In this document: positions 40,352 to 49,474 of the stretch, piece after piece
Layout: every line of letters begins with the position of its first letter
How positions within the stretch are numbered: position 1 is the first letter of the stretch
Assembly: GCA_946404405.1 (NCBI GenBank)
Contig: CAMJDL010000002.1
Location: 1 to 64,000 of the forward strand
Direction: 5' to 3'
DNA: 64,000 bases
DNA from: an uncultured Prevotella sp.
Lineage (GTDB): Bacteria; Bacteroidota; Bacteroidia; Bacteroidales; Bacteroidaceae
Position numbers and translations under genes: made by a program
The notes under the pieces: model-generated
The model's database searches: none
Told to the model about the DNA's origin: nothing
The model's input: only the letters and a program-made list of their open reading frames with translations

Positions 40352-42700
40352 TTATTTGCGGATTAGTGTTGAGCCTAATTGGCCGAGTTGGACGGCATAG
40401 ACGCCCTTTGGGAGACCATTAAGCGTGATGCAGCCCTGCTGCACGGTGGTCCGTTGAAGTACAGTGCCTGAGAGGCTGTAGATGGTGACGGGTATTCCGT
40501 CGGCAGCACCGTTGGCATAGAGCACATCACCGGCAAGTCGGAAGGTGACAGCCTCAGGCTGGTTTTTGCTCAGCGAAGGAATGGCGGTAGGCAGACCCAG
40601 CACTTCGAGGATGCCCTTATATGCATTGATTTTACCATAGCCGGCACGGATGCCTGCCTTGGCGGTGTTGTCGTCGGTATCGACGCTCTTCTGGATGATG
40701 GCCTTCACGTCGTCGTTGGTCAGCGTGCGGCCTTTGTCGTGGGCGGCCTGCAGCCACAGGGCAATAATGCCTGCAGCAATGGGGGTCGCCATCGAGGTGC
40801 CGTTGGTCTTTATCCAGCAGTATTCACGAGGTTCTTTCTGTCCCACAAACTGGTTGCTGAACGACTGGCGGTTGCTGACCTCGGCGGTTTCGTACTTTCC
40901 GTCGCCATAGAAGGAGTTGGCAGCGCTATAGATGCACACGCCTGGGGAGACAACGAAGGGATGACGGTTGCCGGCATAGTCGGTGCCATAGCTGCTGAAC
41001 GGGGCAATCTCGCCCACATTGAAATCTTCGTCGGGCTCAGCAGCCTCGCCAGGTTTGTCGACAATCAGATTGCTGGCTGCCCAGGCTCCCACGGCGATAG
41101 GTACACCAGTGGTGTTCAGGTCGCCCACACTCACATCGTTGCCTGCCACATCGAAGCCTTCGGCATTCAGAAATTCTCCTTCCTCATTCCATACACGCTG
41201 TTCGACGGCGTTGGCCGATGTTATCTCTATGCCGAGTTGCTGTTGGAGGTAGTTGAATTTGCCTCTCGACTGAATAACGGTCTGCGTCATTGCACGGGGT
41301 AATCCGTCGGGAGCCACGCCTGCACCTATACCGTTGACAACGATCAGTCCACCGCCAGCGCTGGTGTATCGGTCTTTCAGAAGTGCCTGTAAATCCTTGC
41401 TCAGCGCATCCGTGCCGACATTTTCCGCATCGTCTGTTTTCAGTGCCTTCGACGAGAGTCCGTTCTTCAGCTCATGAACCGCCGTGGTGGCCAGTTCCTG
41501 CTTCTTGTCTTCATCATAGATGAAGAATCGGATATAGGCAGGCTTGTCGGTAAACAGAAAGTTATATAAAGCGAATAGGCCACGTACACCCATGAGCGTC
41601 TTCAGCGGGTGCTGTGCGTCAACGGTCTTATGAATGTGGCATTTGTCGTTACCCTCGTTGCCCGTAGAGATGGTCATCACGTTACCCTTATCGCAAAATG
41701 CCTTATAAATCTGCGAGCCGGCACTGGTACCGTCGTGCGTACCATGATGGCTGTTCATGCTCATCGTCACCAGGAAGGGCTTGCCAGCCTTCTTGGCGTA
41801 GTCGGCGATGTAGTTCAGGGCATACATCGTGTTGAGCTGTTCGACATCGTCGACTTCTTCTGAATCCTCATATTTCTGCTTCTGTGCTTCGTCGGGCGTG
41901 GTGTTGCAGAAAATCAGTTCGGCTTTGGGGGCCATACCTGCCAGGCTACCTCCTGTGATGCCCTTGACGGTGCTGATGGGGCTGGCTGCCGCACAACCTG
42001 CCACGTGGGTGCCATGATAGTGGATGTCGTCTTTCAGACGCGCAGTGTCGAGCAACAACTCTGGGGTATCGAAGAGCGTGCCTTCCAGCTCTTTGCCTTC
42101 CACTACCGCCTTGTTGCCCTTTCCGTTGGTCATGCCTGGATAGTAGGCTGCCTTGACGCGCAGATTGCCCTGTTCATCCTTGAAGGCAGGATGGGTCACG
42201 TCGAAACCGGCATCAATGAAACCGATGATGACACCATCGCCCTGATAGGCCTGTGGCAGCTGGTCACCCGTACCCGTCTGCACCTTGTCAGCCTGGGTAG
42301 CCTTACGGCTGTTGTCGAGCTTCAGCATCGAACGTACGGGTTTCTCAATGAGTTGCACATCCTCCAATGCTGCCACGTCTTCCAGCTGTCGGGCTGTAGC
42401 TGCTACCATCAGCATACGTCCGATAGCCGTCTTCACCTCGGCGCCAGTGGCCTCTATCTGCTGGCTAACCTCGCCGGCATCCGCTTCTGGGTGAAGGCGT
42501 ACGACTAAGAGTGCAGGTTTCTGGGATACCTGTCCTCCAGCGCGCCTGGCAGCCTCAACCTGCTGCGCAGCAAAGGCATGCACCAGAGGTGCCAGCTTAC
42601 TATTTGACGTTACTGACGGGGCAACAGTCTGTGCACTGACATGGCTCGCAGCTATTGTCAGGAGGACACCAAGTACCCAAAGCATTTTTCTTTTCAACAT
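40352..42700 (-). CDS. Secreted subtilisin-like (S8) serine peptidase with C-terminal sorting-type domain
   Basis: 782 aa. Signal peptide (M-L-K-R-K-M-L-W ... H-V-S-A-Q), a propeptide-like region (about 60-125) and a peptidase S8 domain: Asp in G-F-I-D-A-G-F-D, His in H-Y-H-G-T-H-V-A-G, Ser in N-G-T-S-M-A-T-P. A long insert (about 370-560) separates His and Ser, as in Bacteroidota subtilases. The end (I-Y-S-L-S-G-T-V-L ... G-V-Y-A-V-Q-L ... L-I-R-K) resembles a type IX secretion sorting domain. A minus-strand -7 box TATATTTG lies at 42746-42753. Confidence 0.88.
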   Translation of the reverse strand: MLKRKMLWVLGVLLTIAASHVSAQTVAPSVTSNSKLAPLVHAFAAQQVEAARRAGGQVSQKPALLVVRLHPEADAGEVSQQIEATGAEVKTAIGRMLMVAATARQLEDVAALEDVQLIEKPVRSMLKLDNSRKATQADKVQTGTGDQLPQAYQGDGVIIGFIDAGFDVTHPAFKDEQGNLRVKAAYYPGMTNGKGNKAVVEGKELEGTLFDTPELLLDTARLKDDIHYHGTHVAGCAAASPISTVKGITGGSLAGMAPKAELIFCNTTPDEAQKQKYEDSEEVDDVEQLNTMYALNYIADYAKKAGKPFLVTMSMNSHHGTHDGTSAGSQIYKAFCDKGNVMTISTGNEGNDKCHIHKTVDAQHPLKTLMGVRGLFALYNFLFTDKPAYIRFFIYDEDKKQELATTAVHELKNGLSSKALKTDDAENVGTDALSKDLQALLKDRYTSAGGGLIVVNGIGAGVAPDGLPRAMTQTVIQSRGKFNYLQQQLGIEITSANAVEQRVWNEEGEFLNAEGFDVAGNDVSVGDLNTTGVPIAVGAWAASNLIVDKPGEAAEPDEDFNVGEIAPFSSYGTDYAGNRHPFVVSPGVCIYSAANSFYGDGKYETAEVSNRQSFSNQFVGQKEPREYCWIKTNGTSMATPIAAGIIALWLQAAHDKGRTLTNDDVKAIIQKSVDTDDNTAKAGIRAGYGKINAYKGILEVLGLPTAIPSLSKNQPEAVTFRLAGDVLYANGAADGIPVTIYSLSGTVLQRTTVQQGCITLNGLPKGVYAVQLGQLGSTLIRK

Positions 42701-42898
42701 TCTAGTTTGTTAATAATAATTGTTTTAGATATTATCTCTTTTTTGCAAATATACCTATTAAAGCGCGAAAAAAAGAAACCAACCAAAAGAATTTTGAAAG
42801 TAGTTGTCCCCAAAGTCTTTATGTGTCCTCAAAACGGAATTTACTCCAACAAACAGGCATTTCTGCTGATTAAAAGGGCGATTTTAAAGAAAGTTTTG

Positions 42899-42906
42899 TA
42901 TCTTTG
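42899..42906 (+). promoter_or_regulatory. -7 box of the small membrane protein gene
   Basis: TATCTTTG at 42899-42906, 26 bp before the ATG at 42932. Confidence 0.6.
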
Positions 42907-42931
42907 CAACATATTTAACAAACAGCATAAA

Positions 42932-43519
42932 ATGATGGATTATCAAGCAATGAATGAAACAGCCCAAATGATGGCTAACGACAAACGACGTTCTATATAT
43001 ATTAATAAGGTGGAAAGCGGACTGCCCCGCTGGCTCATTGAGTTAGGCTTCGTGTTCTTTGTAATACAAGCATTAAATACTGAGTATAACATATCTGAAT
43101 GGGTGACTGCCAACGGACTTCAGATGCCGGTATGGTTCATCGTTCTGGCAGGCGACATGATACTCTATTATGCTATGATGCGGGGCATGAAGTCGCTGGT
43201 CAGACCATTCACCGTGTTGTGGTGGATATTTATGTTGGTCATTGCTGCCGGAGACATCACCTCCATGTTCCCAGAGTCCATCATCGACCTGGCACTTGCC
43301 GTTGCTACACCCTTAGTGTATCTGCCCCTCGGCTTTGCGATTACCTACTTCTATCGCGGCTGGTTGCAATGGGTGGGTATCCTGATGATAGCCCACATGG
43401 TGACCATGATTATTTTCCCTATCATGCTCTACGACCTGATTCCTTACATCATCGTAGACATCATAGGCATCGCAGTGGTTATTGCCCTCGGCTGGACGAT
43501 GCGCAAAGTGTTAGTTTGA
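42932..43519 (+). CDS. Multi-pass membrane protein of unknown function
   Basis: 195 aa with six hydrophobic stretches. It starts M-M-D-Y-Q-A-M-N-E-T-A-Q-M-M, followed by a basic segment before the first helix. No family motif is recognised. Upstream in-frame sequence is rejected because it crosses the promoter. It converges with the AraC-type gene on the other strand, overlapping it by 9 bp at the 3' ends, which may cause mutual transcriptional interference. Confidence 0.7.
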   Translation: MMDYQAMNETAQMMANDKRRSIYINKVESGLPRWLIELGFVFFVIQALNTEYNISEWVTANGLQMPVWFIVLAGDMILYYAMMRGMKSLVRPFTVLWWIFMLVIAAGDITSMFPESIIDLALAVATPLVYLPLGFAITYFYRGWLQWVGILMIAHMVTMIIFPIMLYDLIPYIIVDIIGIAVVIALGWTMRKVLV

Positions 43520-44170
43520 TTCGACTCTGACCACTTCAGTCTGAGTATGCTGGCGGTATTGAGCGGGAGTGACACCAATACGCCTCTTGAACTCGGTCTG
43601 GAAGGTGGTGCGTGACACGAAACCCGCCTCCTTGCTGACGGCATCGACAGACCATTGTGGGTTTTCCTTGAGTAGTTCGCAGGAGTAGAGTATACGTTTC
43701 TCAGTCAAGTAGTCATAAAGACGCTCGTAACGCGTGGAGTCTTTCAATAATTGCTTCAGCTTCTTCTGAGTCAGGCCTAATTTCTGTGACATCTTCTTGA
43801 TGTCCAAATCCGGGTCGCAGAACATACGGCTCTCAGTAACCTGCAAATCAACCCAAGCACGGAGCTCGTCATCGTTCATGTCCTGGATGTCCTTGATGTT
43901 CTCACGCAGCGATTTTGTCTTCTCCTGAAGTTCTGTCACCTTGTCTATTGTCCTCAGTTGCTCTTTCAATTCCTCAAGGGCTTTCTGGTGCTCAACGGTA
44001 TCCTCCTTCAAACTTTCCACCTCATTGGCCAAATGACAGTTGTCTTTCATCAGCTTGTCATTGTTCTTCAATACACGATTGGTCTGCCTATATGTAATAA
44101 CAATGCTGATAGCAACTGCTACCATAAAGGCCAGAAACACGGCAAATATCAAAACAGAGTTTCCTGTCAT
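43511..44170 (-). CDS. Membrane-anchored AraC-type regulator
   Basis: 219 aa. One N-terminal transmembrane helix (about 7-26), a long coiled coil (about 30-95; N-D-K-L-M-K-D-N-C-H-L-A-N-E-V-E), then an AraC DNA-binding domain (about 110-210) with K-M-S-Q-K-L-G-L-T-Q-K-K-L-K-Q-L-L and A-V-S-K-E-A-G-F-V-S-R-T-T-F-Q-T-E-F-K-R-R-I-G, ending V-T-P-A-Q-Y-R. It lacks the periplasmic sensor and kinase parts of hybrid two-component proteins. A membrane-tethered regulator of this size is unusual. It may respond through partners that bind its coiled coil. Confidence 0.82.
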   Translation of the reverse strand: MTGNSVLIFAVFLAFMVAVAISIVITYRQTNRVLKNNDKLMKDNCHLANEVESLKEDTVEHQKALEELKEQLRTIDKVTELQEKTKSLRENIKDIQDMNDDELRAWVDLQVTESRMFCDPDLDIKKMSQKLGLTQKKLKQLLKDSTRYERLYDYLTEKRILYSCELLKENPQWSVDAVSKEAGFVSRTTFQTEFKRRIGVTPAQYRQHTQTEVVRVESN

Positions 44171-44289
44171 CGGGTCTTTGCTTCAATTTTAGGCACAAAA
44201 TTAGTACTATTTTTTGAAATGAAGCCCGCTTAACTTAAAAACCTTCCTATTTTGTTGTCCTCAAAATACGTTTTTGTCCCCAGAATAGA

Positions 44290-45426
44290 TTATAGTGTCT
44301 TGCGATAGCAGCGGTGGCGACGTACGATGGTTGACTCCAGATACTGCCATTGCGAGAGGACACCTTCGTTGGTCTCCATTTGTGGACCTGTTACTGCCCA
44401 TTCGAAATTGTAGCGTTGGAACCAGCGGATGAGGTCGTCGAAGATAAGCGCATTAGCACCTTTGCTGCGGTATTCAGGCAGCACGCCAATGAGCAGTAAA
44501 TCAACGATGTTCGTTTTGTGCCATTTCAGAATCTTGAGCATGTGCCACCAGCCAAAGGGCAGGAAACGTCCGTCGCGCGTCTTCTGCATGGCCCTTGAGA
44601 ACGAAGGGAAAGTAATACCAAATCCTACGATGTTGTCGCCATCGAAGATACCTGTAACCAGATTCAGGTCGGCAATCTTGATGTAGCTGTTGACAAGCTT
44701 GTCAATCTGTTTGTCAGACAACTGGCTGAAACCATATAAATCCTTATAGGTGGCATTAAGCAGGTCAAAAATCTTGCGACCATAGCCTTCGCTTGTCAGT
44801 TCACGACGGGTAAACTTATGTACACGCAGGCCATAGCGTTTGCGAACCATTTCGGTAATCTTGGCAAACTTATCGGGTACAACCTCAGGCACCTTGACCT
44901 TCATCTCGACATAGTCGTTGTCCTTCTCGAAGCCACCCATGCTTTCCATGTGTAGTGGGTAATAAGGGTAGTTGTAGTTGACATACATCGTAGAGAGTTG
45001 GTCGAAACCCTCAACAAGCATACCTTCACGATCAGTATCAATGAATCCGAGAGGACCGGCAATCTCTGTCATGCCTTGCTTACGACCCCAGTCTTCAACA
45101 GCTTTTAAGAGGGTTTCTGATACATCGGTATCGTCAATGAAGTCGAGCCATCCGAAGCGAACCTGTTTACGGTCCCAGCGCTCGTTGGCCCTGCGATTGA
45201 TGATGGCCGCCACACGCCCCACCATCTTGCCGTCTTTAAAAGCCATAAAGTATTCCGCATCACAACACTCAAAGGAAGGGTTCTTGTCCTTTCTTAATGT
45301 GGCTATTTCGTCGGAATATAAGAAGGGTACAGCACAGTCGTTGCCCCTATACAGGTCGTAGTAGAACTGTACGAATTGTTCCAGTTCCTTGCCGTTAGTA
45401 ACTCGTTTGATACTAATGTTACTCAT
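44290..45426 (-). CDS. GNAT-like acetyltransferase family protein
   Basis: 378 aa. I-G-V-L-P-E-Y-R-S-K-G-A-N-A-L-I-F near the C-terminus resembles the acetyl-CoA loop of GNAT proteins, and the N-terminal half (F-M-A-F-K-D-G-K-M-V-G-R-V-A-A-I) looks like another GNAT-type strand pair. The family is common in Bacteroidota and annotated only generally. No neighbour gives a substrate hint. A minus-strand -7 box TACTTTTG at 45448-45455 gives it its own promoter. Confidence 0.7.
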   Translation of the reverse strand: MSNISIKRVTNGKELEQFVQFYYDLYRGNDCAVPFLYSDEIATLRKDKNPSFECCDAEYFMAFKDGKMVGRVAAIINRRANERWDRKQVRFGWLDFIDDTDVSETLLKAVEDWGRKQGMTEIAGPLGFIDTDREGMLVEGFDQLSTMYVNYNYPYYPLHMESMGGFEKDNDYVEMKVKVPEVVPDKFAKITEMVRKRYGLRVHKFTRRELTSEGYGRKIFDLLNATYKDLYGFSQLSDKQIDKLVNSYIKIADLNLVTGIFDGDNIVGFGITFPSFSRAMQKTRDGRFLPFGWWHMLKILKWHKTNIVDLLLIGVLPEYRSKGANALIFDDLIRWFQRYNFEWAVTGPQMETNEGVLSQWQYLESTIVRRHRCYRKTL

Positions 45427-45481
45427 TGCTTATCGTCTTTTGCGATGCAAAAGTACAACAAAATGTTGAAACAAACAAAAA

Positions 45482-47416
45482 TCAGTCCCTTAAATTTTCA
45501 ATATACTGCCATAATTGGCGATAGAAGGGATGTCGTGTCATAGTTCCTCGGTTGCCCAGAATGATGAGTTTCATGCGAGCACGGGTAATGGCTACATTCA
45601 TGCGACGCAAATCACGCAAAAAGCCAATCTGACCTTCATCATTGCTGCGCACCATCGAGATGACGATGATGTCACGCTCCTGACCTTGGAATCCATCGAC
45701 GGTATTGATGCTGATCTGGCGACGGAAAGGCTTAAAAAACTCCCATTTCATCAGCATTCGTCGCAGTAATTGCACCTGTGCACGGTAGGGTGAAATGATA
45801 CCCACATCGATGCGCTCGTCCAACAGTCGTTGCTTACCAATCTTATTGAAGTAGTTCTGCAATGCCAGCAGTGTCAGTTCAGCTTCCGCCTTGTTGATGC
45901 GTCCGAAACTCTCACCGACAAACTCTTCCTTAAAGGAAATCTTTGCCTTCTCCGGATCTTCAGAGTTCTCAAAGAGTTTTTCGAATTCCGAGGTATCTAT
46001 CCAAGTCATAGGAATGTCCATGTCCAGTATGCTACGGAATCTGACCTCAGGAGCACTCTCTACCTGTCCGTTATAGAAGTAATTGCTTGAAAAACGCATG
46101 ATTTCATCGTTCATACGGTACTGTATCTTCAGCAAGGTGACAGCTTCTGGATGCATCTCTACGATACGTTCCATCAACGTCTTGCCTAATCCGGCATTCA
46201 TGGCAGCAATACTCTTGACGGTTGGTGGCAACTGACAGTGGTCACCTGCTAAGATGACGCGACTGACACGGCGCATAGGTATCCAGCAGGCTGCTTCTAA
46301 TGCTTGTGCTGCCTCGTCGATAAACAATGTGCCAAACTTATGTCTGTCCAAAAGTTTGTTGGCAGAGCCCACCAGTGTTGAGGCGATGACACGTGCCTCG
46401 CCAAATAGTTCATTATTGATGCGTATCTCCAGTTCGATGGCACGACTCTTCAGACTCTCCAGCTTCTGGTGGTACTTCTCGTCAGTACGCTTGCGATGGG
46501 CACGTAATTCACGGATGGCCTTACGGAGTGCCCAGAGTGTTGGATAGTCAGGATGCGCTTCAAAGCGACGCTCGTAGGTGAACGAGAGCATCTTGTCGTT
46601 CACACGCGTAGGATTACCGATTCTTAGTACGTTGATACCTCTATCGACCAGTTTTTCACTAATCCAATCGACAGCCATATTACTTTGAGCGCAGACGAGC
46701 ACCTGGTTTTCGCGCATCAGTGCTTCACGAATGGCTTCGACCAGTGTTGTGGTCTTACCCGTACCAGGAGGGCCGTGAACGATGGCGACATCCTTCGCGC
46801 GCAGCACTTTGTTGACAGCCTCCTCTTGCGTCGCATTGAGGTATGGAAAATGTATGGGTGGAAAAACGAATGTCTCTGGCTTTTGCTGGCTATAGAAGAG
46901 GTCGCGCAGGTAGCCCAAGCGGCCTTTACCTTTAATAGCCCTGTCCAATGCTTCCATCATCATCCGATAGCTGGTCTCGTCAAATGAGAGCTGTACGCCT
47001 AAGTTCTCAGCACTTTGCAGGTCGATAAGTGACGCACCGTCAGGTACGGTTACCACCATGCGGTCGCCATCGACGTAACTCACGGTGCCTGAAATGCGGA
47101 AATAGGTAATACTGTTTTGGTTGGTTTTGCCAACCAAATCAGACTTGCAGGTAAAAAACATCACAGGTCTGCCAAACTCGAAGTTATGCTCGATGTCCTG
47201 GTCTGCCGTGCGATGTACCTCGATGGTCAGCTGGTTCAGCGAGTTATAATAGCTCTTACCCGTCTTGACAGGCCACCAGGTATCACCACGCTTCACGCTT
47301 CTGGCAATGCCAGTCTGTTCTGTCTGCTGACAAAAAGCCTCCTTTTCAGCATTATATTCCAACTGCAGCAAGAGCCGTTGCTGTTGGAGTGCCTGTATTG
47401 AATTTTCACTCTTCAC
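45482..47416 (-). CDS. SF1 DNA/RNA helicase (IGHMBP2/UPF1-like)
   Basis: 644 aa. Motifs in order: Walker A H-G-P-P-G-T-G-K-T-T-T (I), F-I-D-E-A-A-Q-A-L-E (II), G-D-H-C-Q-L-P-P-T (III), Q-Y-R-M-N-D-E-I (IV), V-D-G-F-Q-G-Q-E-R-D (V) and V-A-I-T-R-A-R (VI). This is a complete superfamily 1B helicase, with an N-terminal OB-like region. The only open start is a GTG at 47414-47416 that lies inside a 7-bp repeat array: the other GTGs of the array run into TGA. The first residues (K-S-E-N) are therefore repeat-coded. It follows the dgt stop by 20 bp and is probably co-transcribed with it. Confidence 0.88.
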   Translation of the reverse strand: MKSENSIQALQQQRLLLQLEYNAEKEAFCQQTEQTGIARSVKRGDTWWPVKTGKSYYNSLNQLTIEVHRTADQDIEHNFEFGRPVMFFTCKSDLVGKTNQNSITYFRISGTVSYVDGDRMVVTVPDGASLIDLQSAENLGVQLSFDETSYRMMMEALDRAIKGKGRLGYLRDLFYSQQKPETFVFPPIHFPYLNATQEEAVNKVLRAKDVAIVHGPPGTGKTTTLVEAIREALMRENQVLVCAQSNMAVDWISEKLVDRGINVLRIGNPTRVNDKMLSFTYERRFEAHPDYPTLWALRKAIRELRAHRKRTDEKYHQKLESLKSRAIELEIRINNELFGEARVIASTLVGSANKLLDRHKFGTLFIDEAAQALEAACWIPMRRVSRVILAGDHCQLPPTVKSIAAMNAGLGKTLMERIVEMHPEAVTLLKIQYRMNDEIMRFSSNYFYNGQVESAPEVRFRSILDMDIPMTWIDTSEFEKLFENSEDPEKAKISFKEEFVGESFGRINKAEAELTLLALQNYFNKIGKQRLLDERIDVGIISPYRAQVQLLRRMLMKWEFFKPFRRQISINTVDGFQGQERDIIVISMVRSNDEGQIGFLRDLRRMNVAITRARMKLIILGNRGTMTRHPFYRQLWQYIENLRD

Positions 47417-47437
47417 TCTTCACTTTTCACTTTTCAC
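47403..47437 (-). repeat. 7-bp tandem array providing a helicase start codon
   Basis: Plus-strand units TTTTCAC, TCTTCAC, TCTTCAC, TTTTCAC, TTTTCAC. On the minus strand the array abuts the TAG of dgt and carries the GTG start of the helicase gene. Confidence 0.85.
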
Positions 47438-48777
47438 TATACTATCGGTAGAGATATGCCGTTTATTTTCTGATAGACATCGAGCGCATAGACATCCGTC
47501 ATACCCGCAATATAGTCGATAACCGCCATGATGCGGGTCTCAAGATTGTCGGCATTGATATCGTATTGGCTTGACACGCGGTCTATCAACTGCTGTGAAT
47601 AGTAGCGATCGGGGTGCATGACAGCCTCAATCATTTGCTCCATCAGCGTAGCCATTATCTTGTAACCAGACAACTCCACATCAAGTACAGGACGACTGCG
47701 GTAGATGCGCTGTACGCTCAGCTTGGCGCAACGTTCGTAGGCATCGTGCTGTAGTGGGCTGATATGGTCGATGAGCGAACCCTCGAAGGTGCCGTTCAGA
47801 ATCTCGTCCTCATGTGCAACGAAGGCATTGACGCACTCGTTCTCTAATTTACCAATGACGCAGGCACGCATATAAACCACCTTTTCATTGGGGTCTTCCA
47901 ACTCTTCGTCGTGGATGCGGCGCAGTATCTTCTGTTGGACGTCCTCGTCAAAGAATCCCAATAGCAGTTCTTCCGTTTCAGAATAGCTCAGGATTTTCAG
48001 TTTGTGGGCATCTTCCAAGTCCATAATCTCGTAGCAGATGTCATCAGCTGCTTCTACCAGATAGACCAGTGGATGACGGGCATAGCGCAGAGGTTCGCCT
48101 GGTGTAGACTTACAAATAATGCCCATTTCATCGGCAATTCGCTGGTAGTATTGCTGTTCGCTTTGGAAGAAGCCAAACTTCTTTTTCTTGCCCGATACCG
48201 AGGAGGCATAAGGGTATTTGACGATACTGGCCAGTGTCGAGTAGGTCATCACAAAGCCACCAGCGCGACGACCCTTGAACTGATGGGTCAGCAGGCGGAA
48301 GGCATTGGCATTACCCTCGAAGTGGGTGATATCATCCCAGAAGGCCGTTGAAACCGATGGTTTTAGCGCTTTTCCTGCTCCTTCCGTAAAGAATGTCTGG
48401 ATGGCTTTCTCGCCAGAATGACCAAAGGGCGGATTACCCAAGTCGTGGGCCAGACAAGCAGTAGAAACAATCTGTCCGATTTGTTCGAACATGGTGCCTC
48501 GCAATTCGGGGCGCTTCTCGTTGATGATACGCTGTGATACGTCGTTACCCAGCGACATGCCGACGCTGGAAACCTCCAATGAGTGTGTCAGACGGTTGTG
48601 TACAAATACGGAGCCTGGCAAAGGGAATACCTGTGTCTTGTTTTGCAGTCGGCGAAAGGGTGCCGAGAAAATCAGACGGTCGTAGTCACGTTTGAATTCC
48701 GTACGGTCGTCATGACGCTCTGTATGGCGGTGTTCCTGCCCTAAGCGTTTATTCGAAATTAGTCTTGTCCATTCCAT
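47437..48777 (-). CDS. dgt: Deoxyguanosinetriphosphate triphosphohydrolase
   Basis: 446 aa HD-domain dNTPase. R-D-Y-D-R-L-I-F-S-A-P-F-R-R-L-Q-N-K-T-Q-V near the start, N-R-L-T-H-S-L-E-V (first His), A-H-D-L-G-N-P-P-F-G-H-S-G (HD pair) and D-I-C-Y-E-I-M-D-L-E-D (last Asp) are all present. It hydrolyses dGTP, and perhaps other dNTPs, to nucleoside plus triphosphate. It faces dut across a 114-bp divergent promoter region, so dNTP control genes are paired. Its -7 box (TAATTTTG on the minus strand, 48785-48792) is about 8 bp from the ATG, suggesting a near-leaderless mRNA. Confidence 0.92.
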   Translation of the reverse strand: MEWTRLISNKRLGQEHRHTERHDDRTEFKRDYDRLIFSAPFRRLQNKTQVFPLPGSVFVHNRLTHSLEVSSVGMSLGNDVSQRIINEKRPELRGTMFEQIGQIVSTACLAHDLGNPPFGHSGEKAIQTFFTEGAGKALKPSVSTAFWDDITHFEGNANAFRLLTHQFKGRRAGGFVMTYSTLASIVKYPYASSVSGKKKKFGFFQSEQQYYQRIADEMGIICKSTPGEPLRYARHPLVYLVEAADDICYEIMDLEDAHKLKILSYSETEELLLGFFDEDVQQKILRRIHDEELEDPNEKVVYMRACVIGKLENECVNAFVAHEDEILNGTFEGSLIDHISPLQHDAYERCAKLSVQRIYRSRPVLDVELSGYKIMATLMEQMIEAVMHPDRYYSQQLIDRVSSQYDINADNLETRIMAVIDYIAGMTDVYALDVYQKINGISLPIV

Positions 48778-48828
48778 TGGCCTGCAAAATTACAGAAAAA
48801 TGACTAAAAAGCCAAAAGATTTTCGCTT

Positions 48829-48865
48829 TTCTTTTGTATTTTGCTCACTTATTCGTACCTTTGCA
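48829..48865 (+). promoter_or_regulatory. dut promoter
   Basis: TACCTTTG at 48856-48863 with an upstream TTG. The 37-bp sequence is nearly the same as the promoter at 6036-6072. Confidence 0.75.
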
Positions 48866-48891
48866 CATTATTATTTTAAGTATAAGCACAA

Positions 48892-49329
48892 ATGGTAAAG
48901 ATACAAGTTGTCAATCGCGGCCATCAGCAGTTGCCAGCCTATGCCACTCCGCAGAGTGCTGGCATGGATTTGCGCGCCAATCTCAGTGAACCAATTACGT
49001 TGCACCCCATGGAGCGTCGCCTGATACCAACAGGTCTGCATATAGCACTGCCCGAGGGCTATGAGGCTCAGGTGCGTCCACGTAGCGGACTGGCGCTGAA
49101 ACACGGACTCACGGTGCTGAATACCCCAGGCACCATTGATGCCGACTACCGTGGTGAAATAGGCGTCGTGCTGATTAACCTGTCGCAGGACGACTTTGTC
49201 GTCAATGACGGCGAACGCATCGCCCAGATGGTCATAGCCCGTTGTGAACAGGGCGAACTCATCAGCGTCGATGTGCTTGACGAGACGGAACGTGGCGAAG
49301 GTGGGTATGGACATACTGGTGTTAAATAA
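48892..49329 (+). CDS. dut: dUTP diphosphatase
   Basis: 145 aa trimeric dUTPase with all five motifs: [37 protein letters not shown] and [10 protein letters not shown]. It converts dUTP to dUMP, preventing uracil incorporation and feeding dTMP synthesis. It is divergent from dgt. A small GGCGC/GCGCC hairpin (49330-49342) lies directly after the stop, before the first inverted-heptamer element. Confidence 0.95.
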   Translation: MVKIQVVNRGHQQLPAYATPQSAGMDLRANLSEPITLHPMERRLIPTGLHIALPEGYEAQVRPRSGLALKHGLTVLNTPGTIDADYRGEIGVVLINLSQDDFVVNDGERIAQMVIARCEQGELISVDVLDETERGEGGYGHTGVK

Positions 49330-49343
49330 GGCGCTTTGCGCCA

Positions 49344-49474
49344 AATTAGCAATTAGTAATTAGTAATTATGATTAGCTTGTTCTCGGAAAAATGGCGGAG
49401 AAGAGTTGCAGGACTTCATGGTTTTGCAAAAGTAATCATAATTACTAATTTCTCATTACTAGTTCCTAATTTTT
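49344..49474 (+). mobile_element. Inverted-heptamer element E1
   Basis: Left arm 49344-49375 (AATTAGC, AATTAGT, AATTAGT, AATTATG, ATTA), a 57-bp core, right arm from TAATCATAATT (49433-49443) through heptamers to about 49474. It overlaps the first 35 codons of the TPR gene. The core holds G-rich sequence (GGCGGAGAAGAG) faintly like the start of the four-helix-bundle gene in E3. Confidence 0.8.

Noticed and set aside
49330..49342. GGCGC-TTT-GCGCC hairpin as the dut terminator
   Set aside because: The stem is only 5 bp and no T-run follows, so it is too weak to call.
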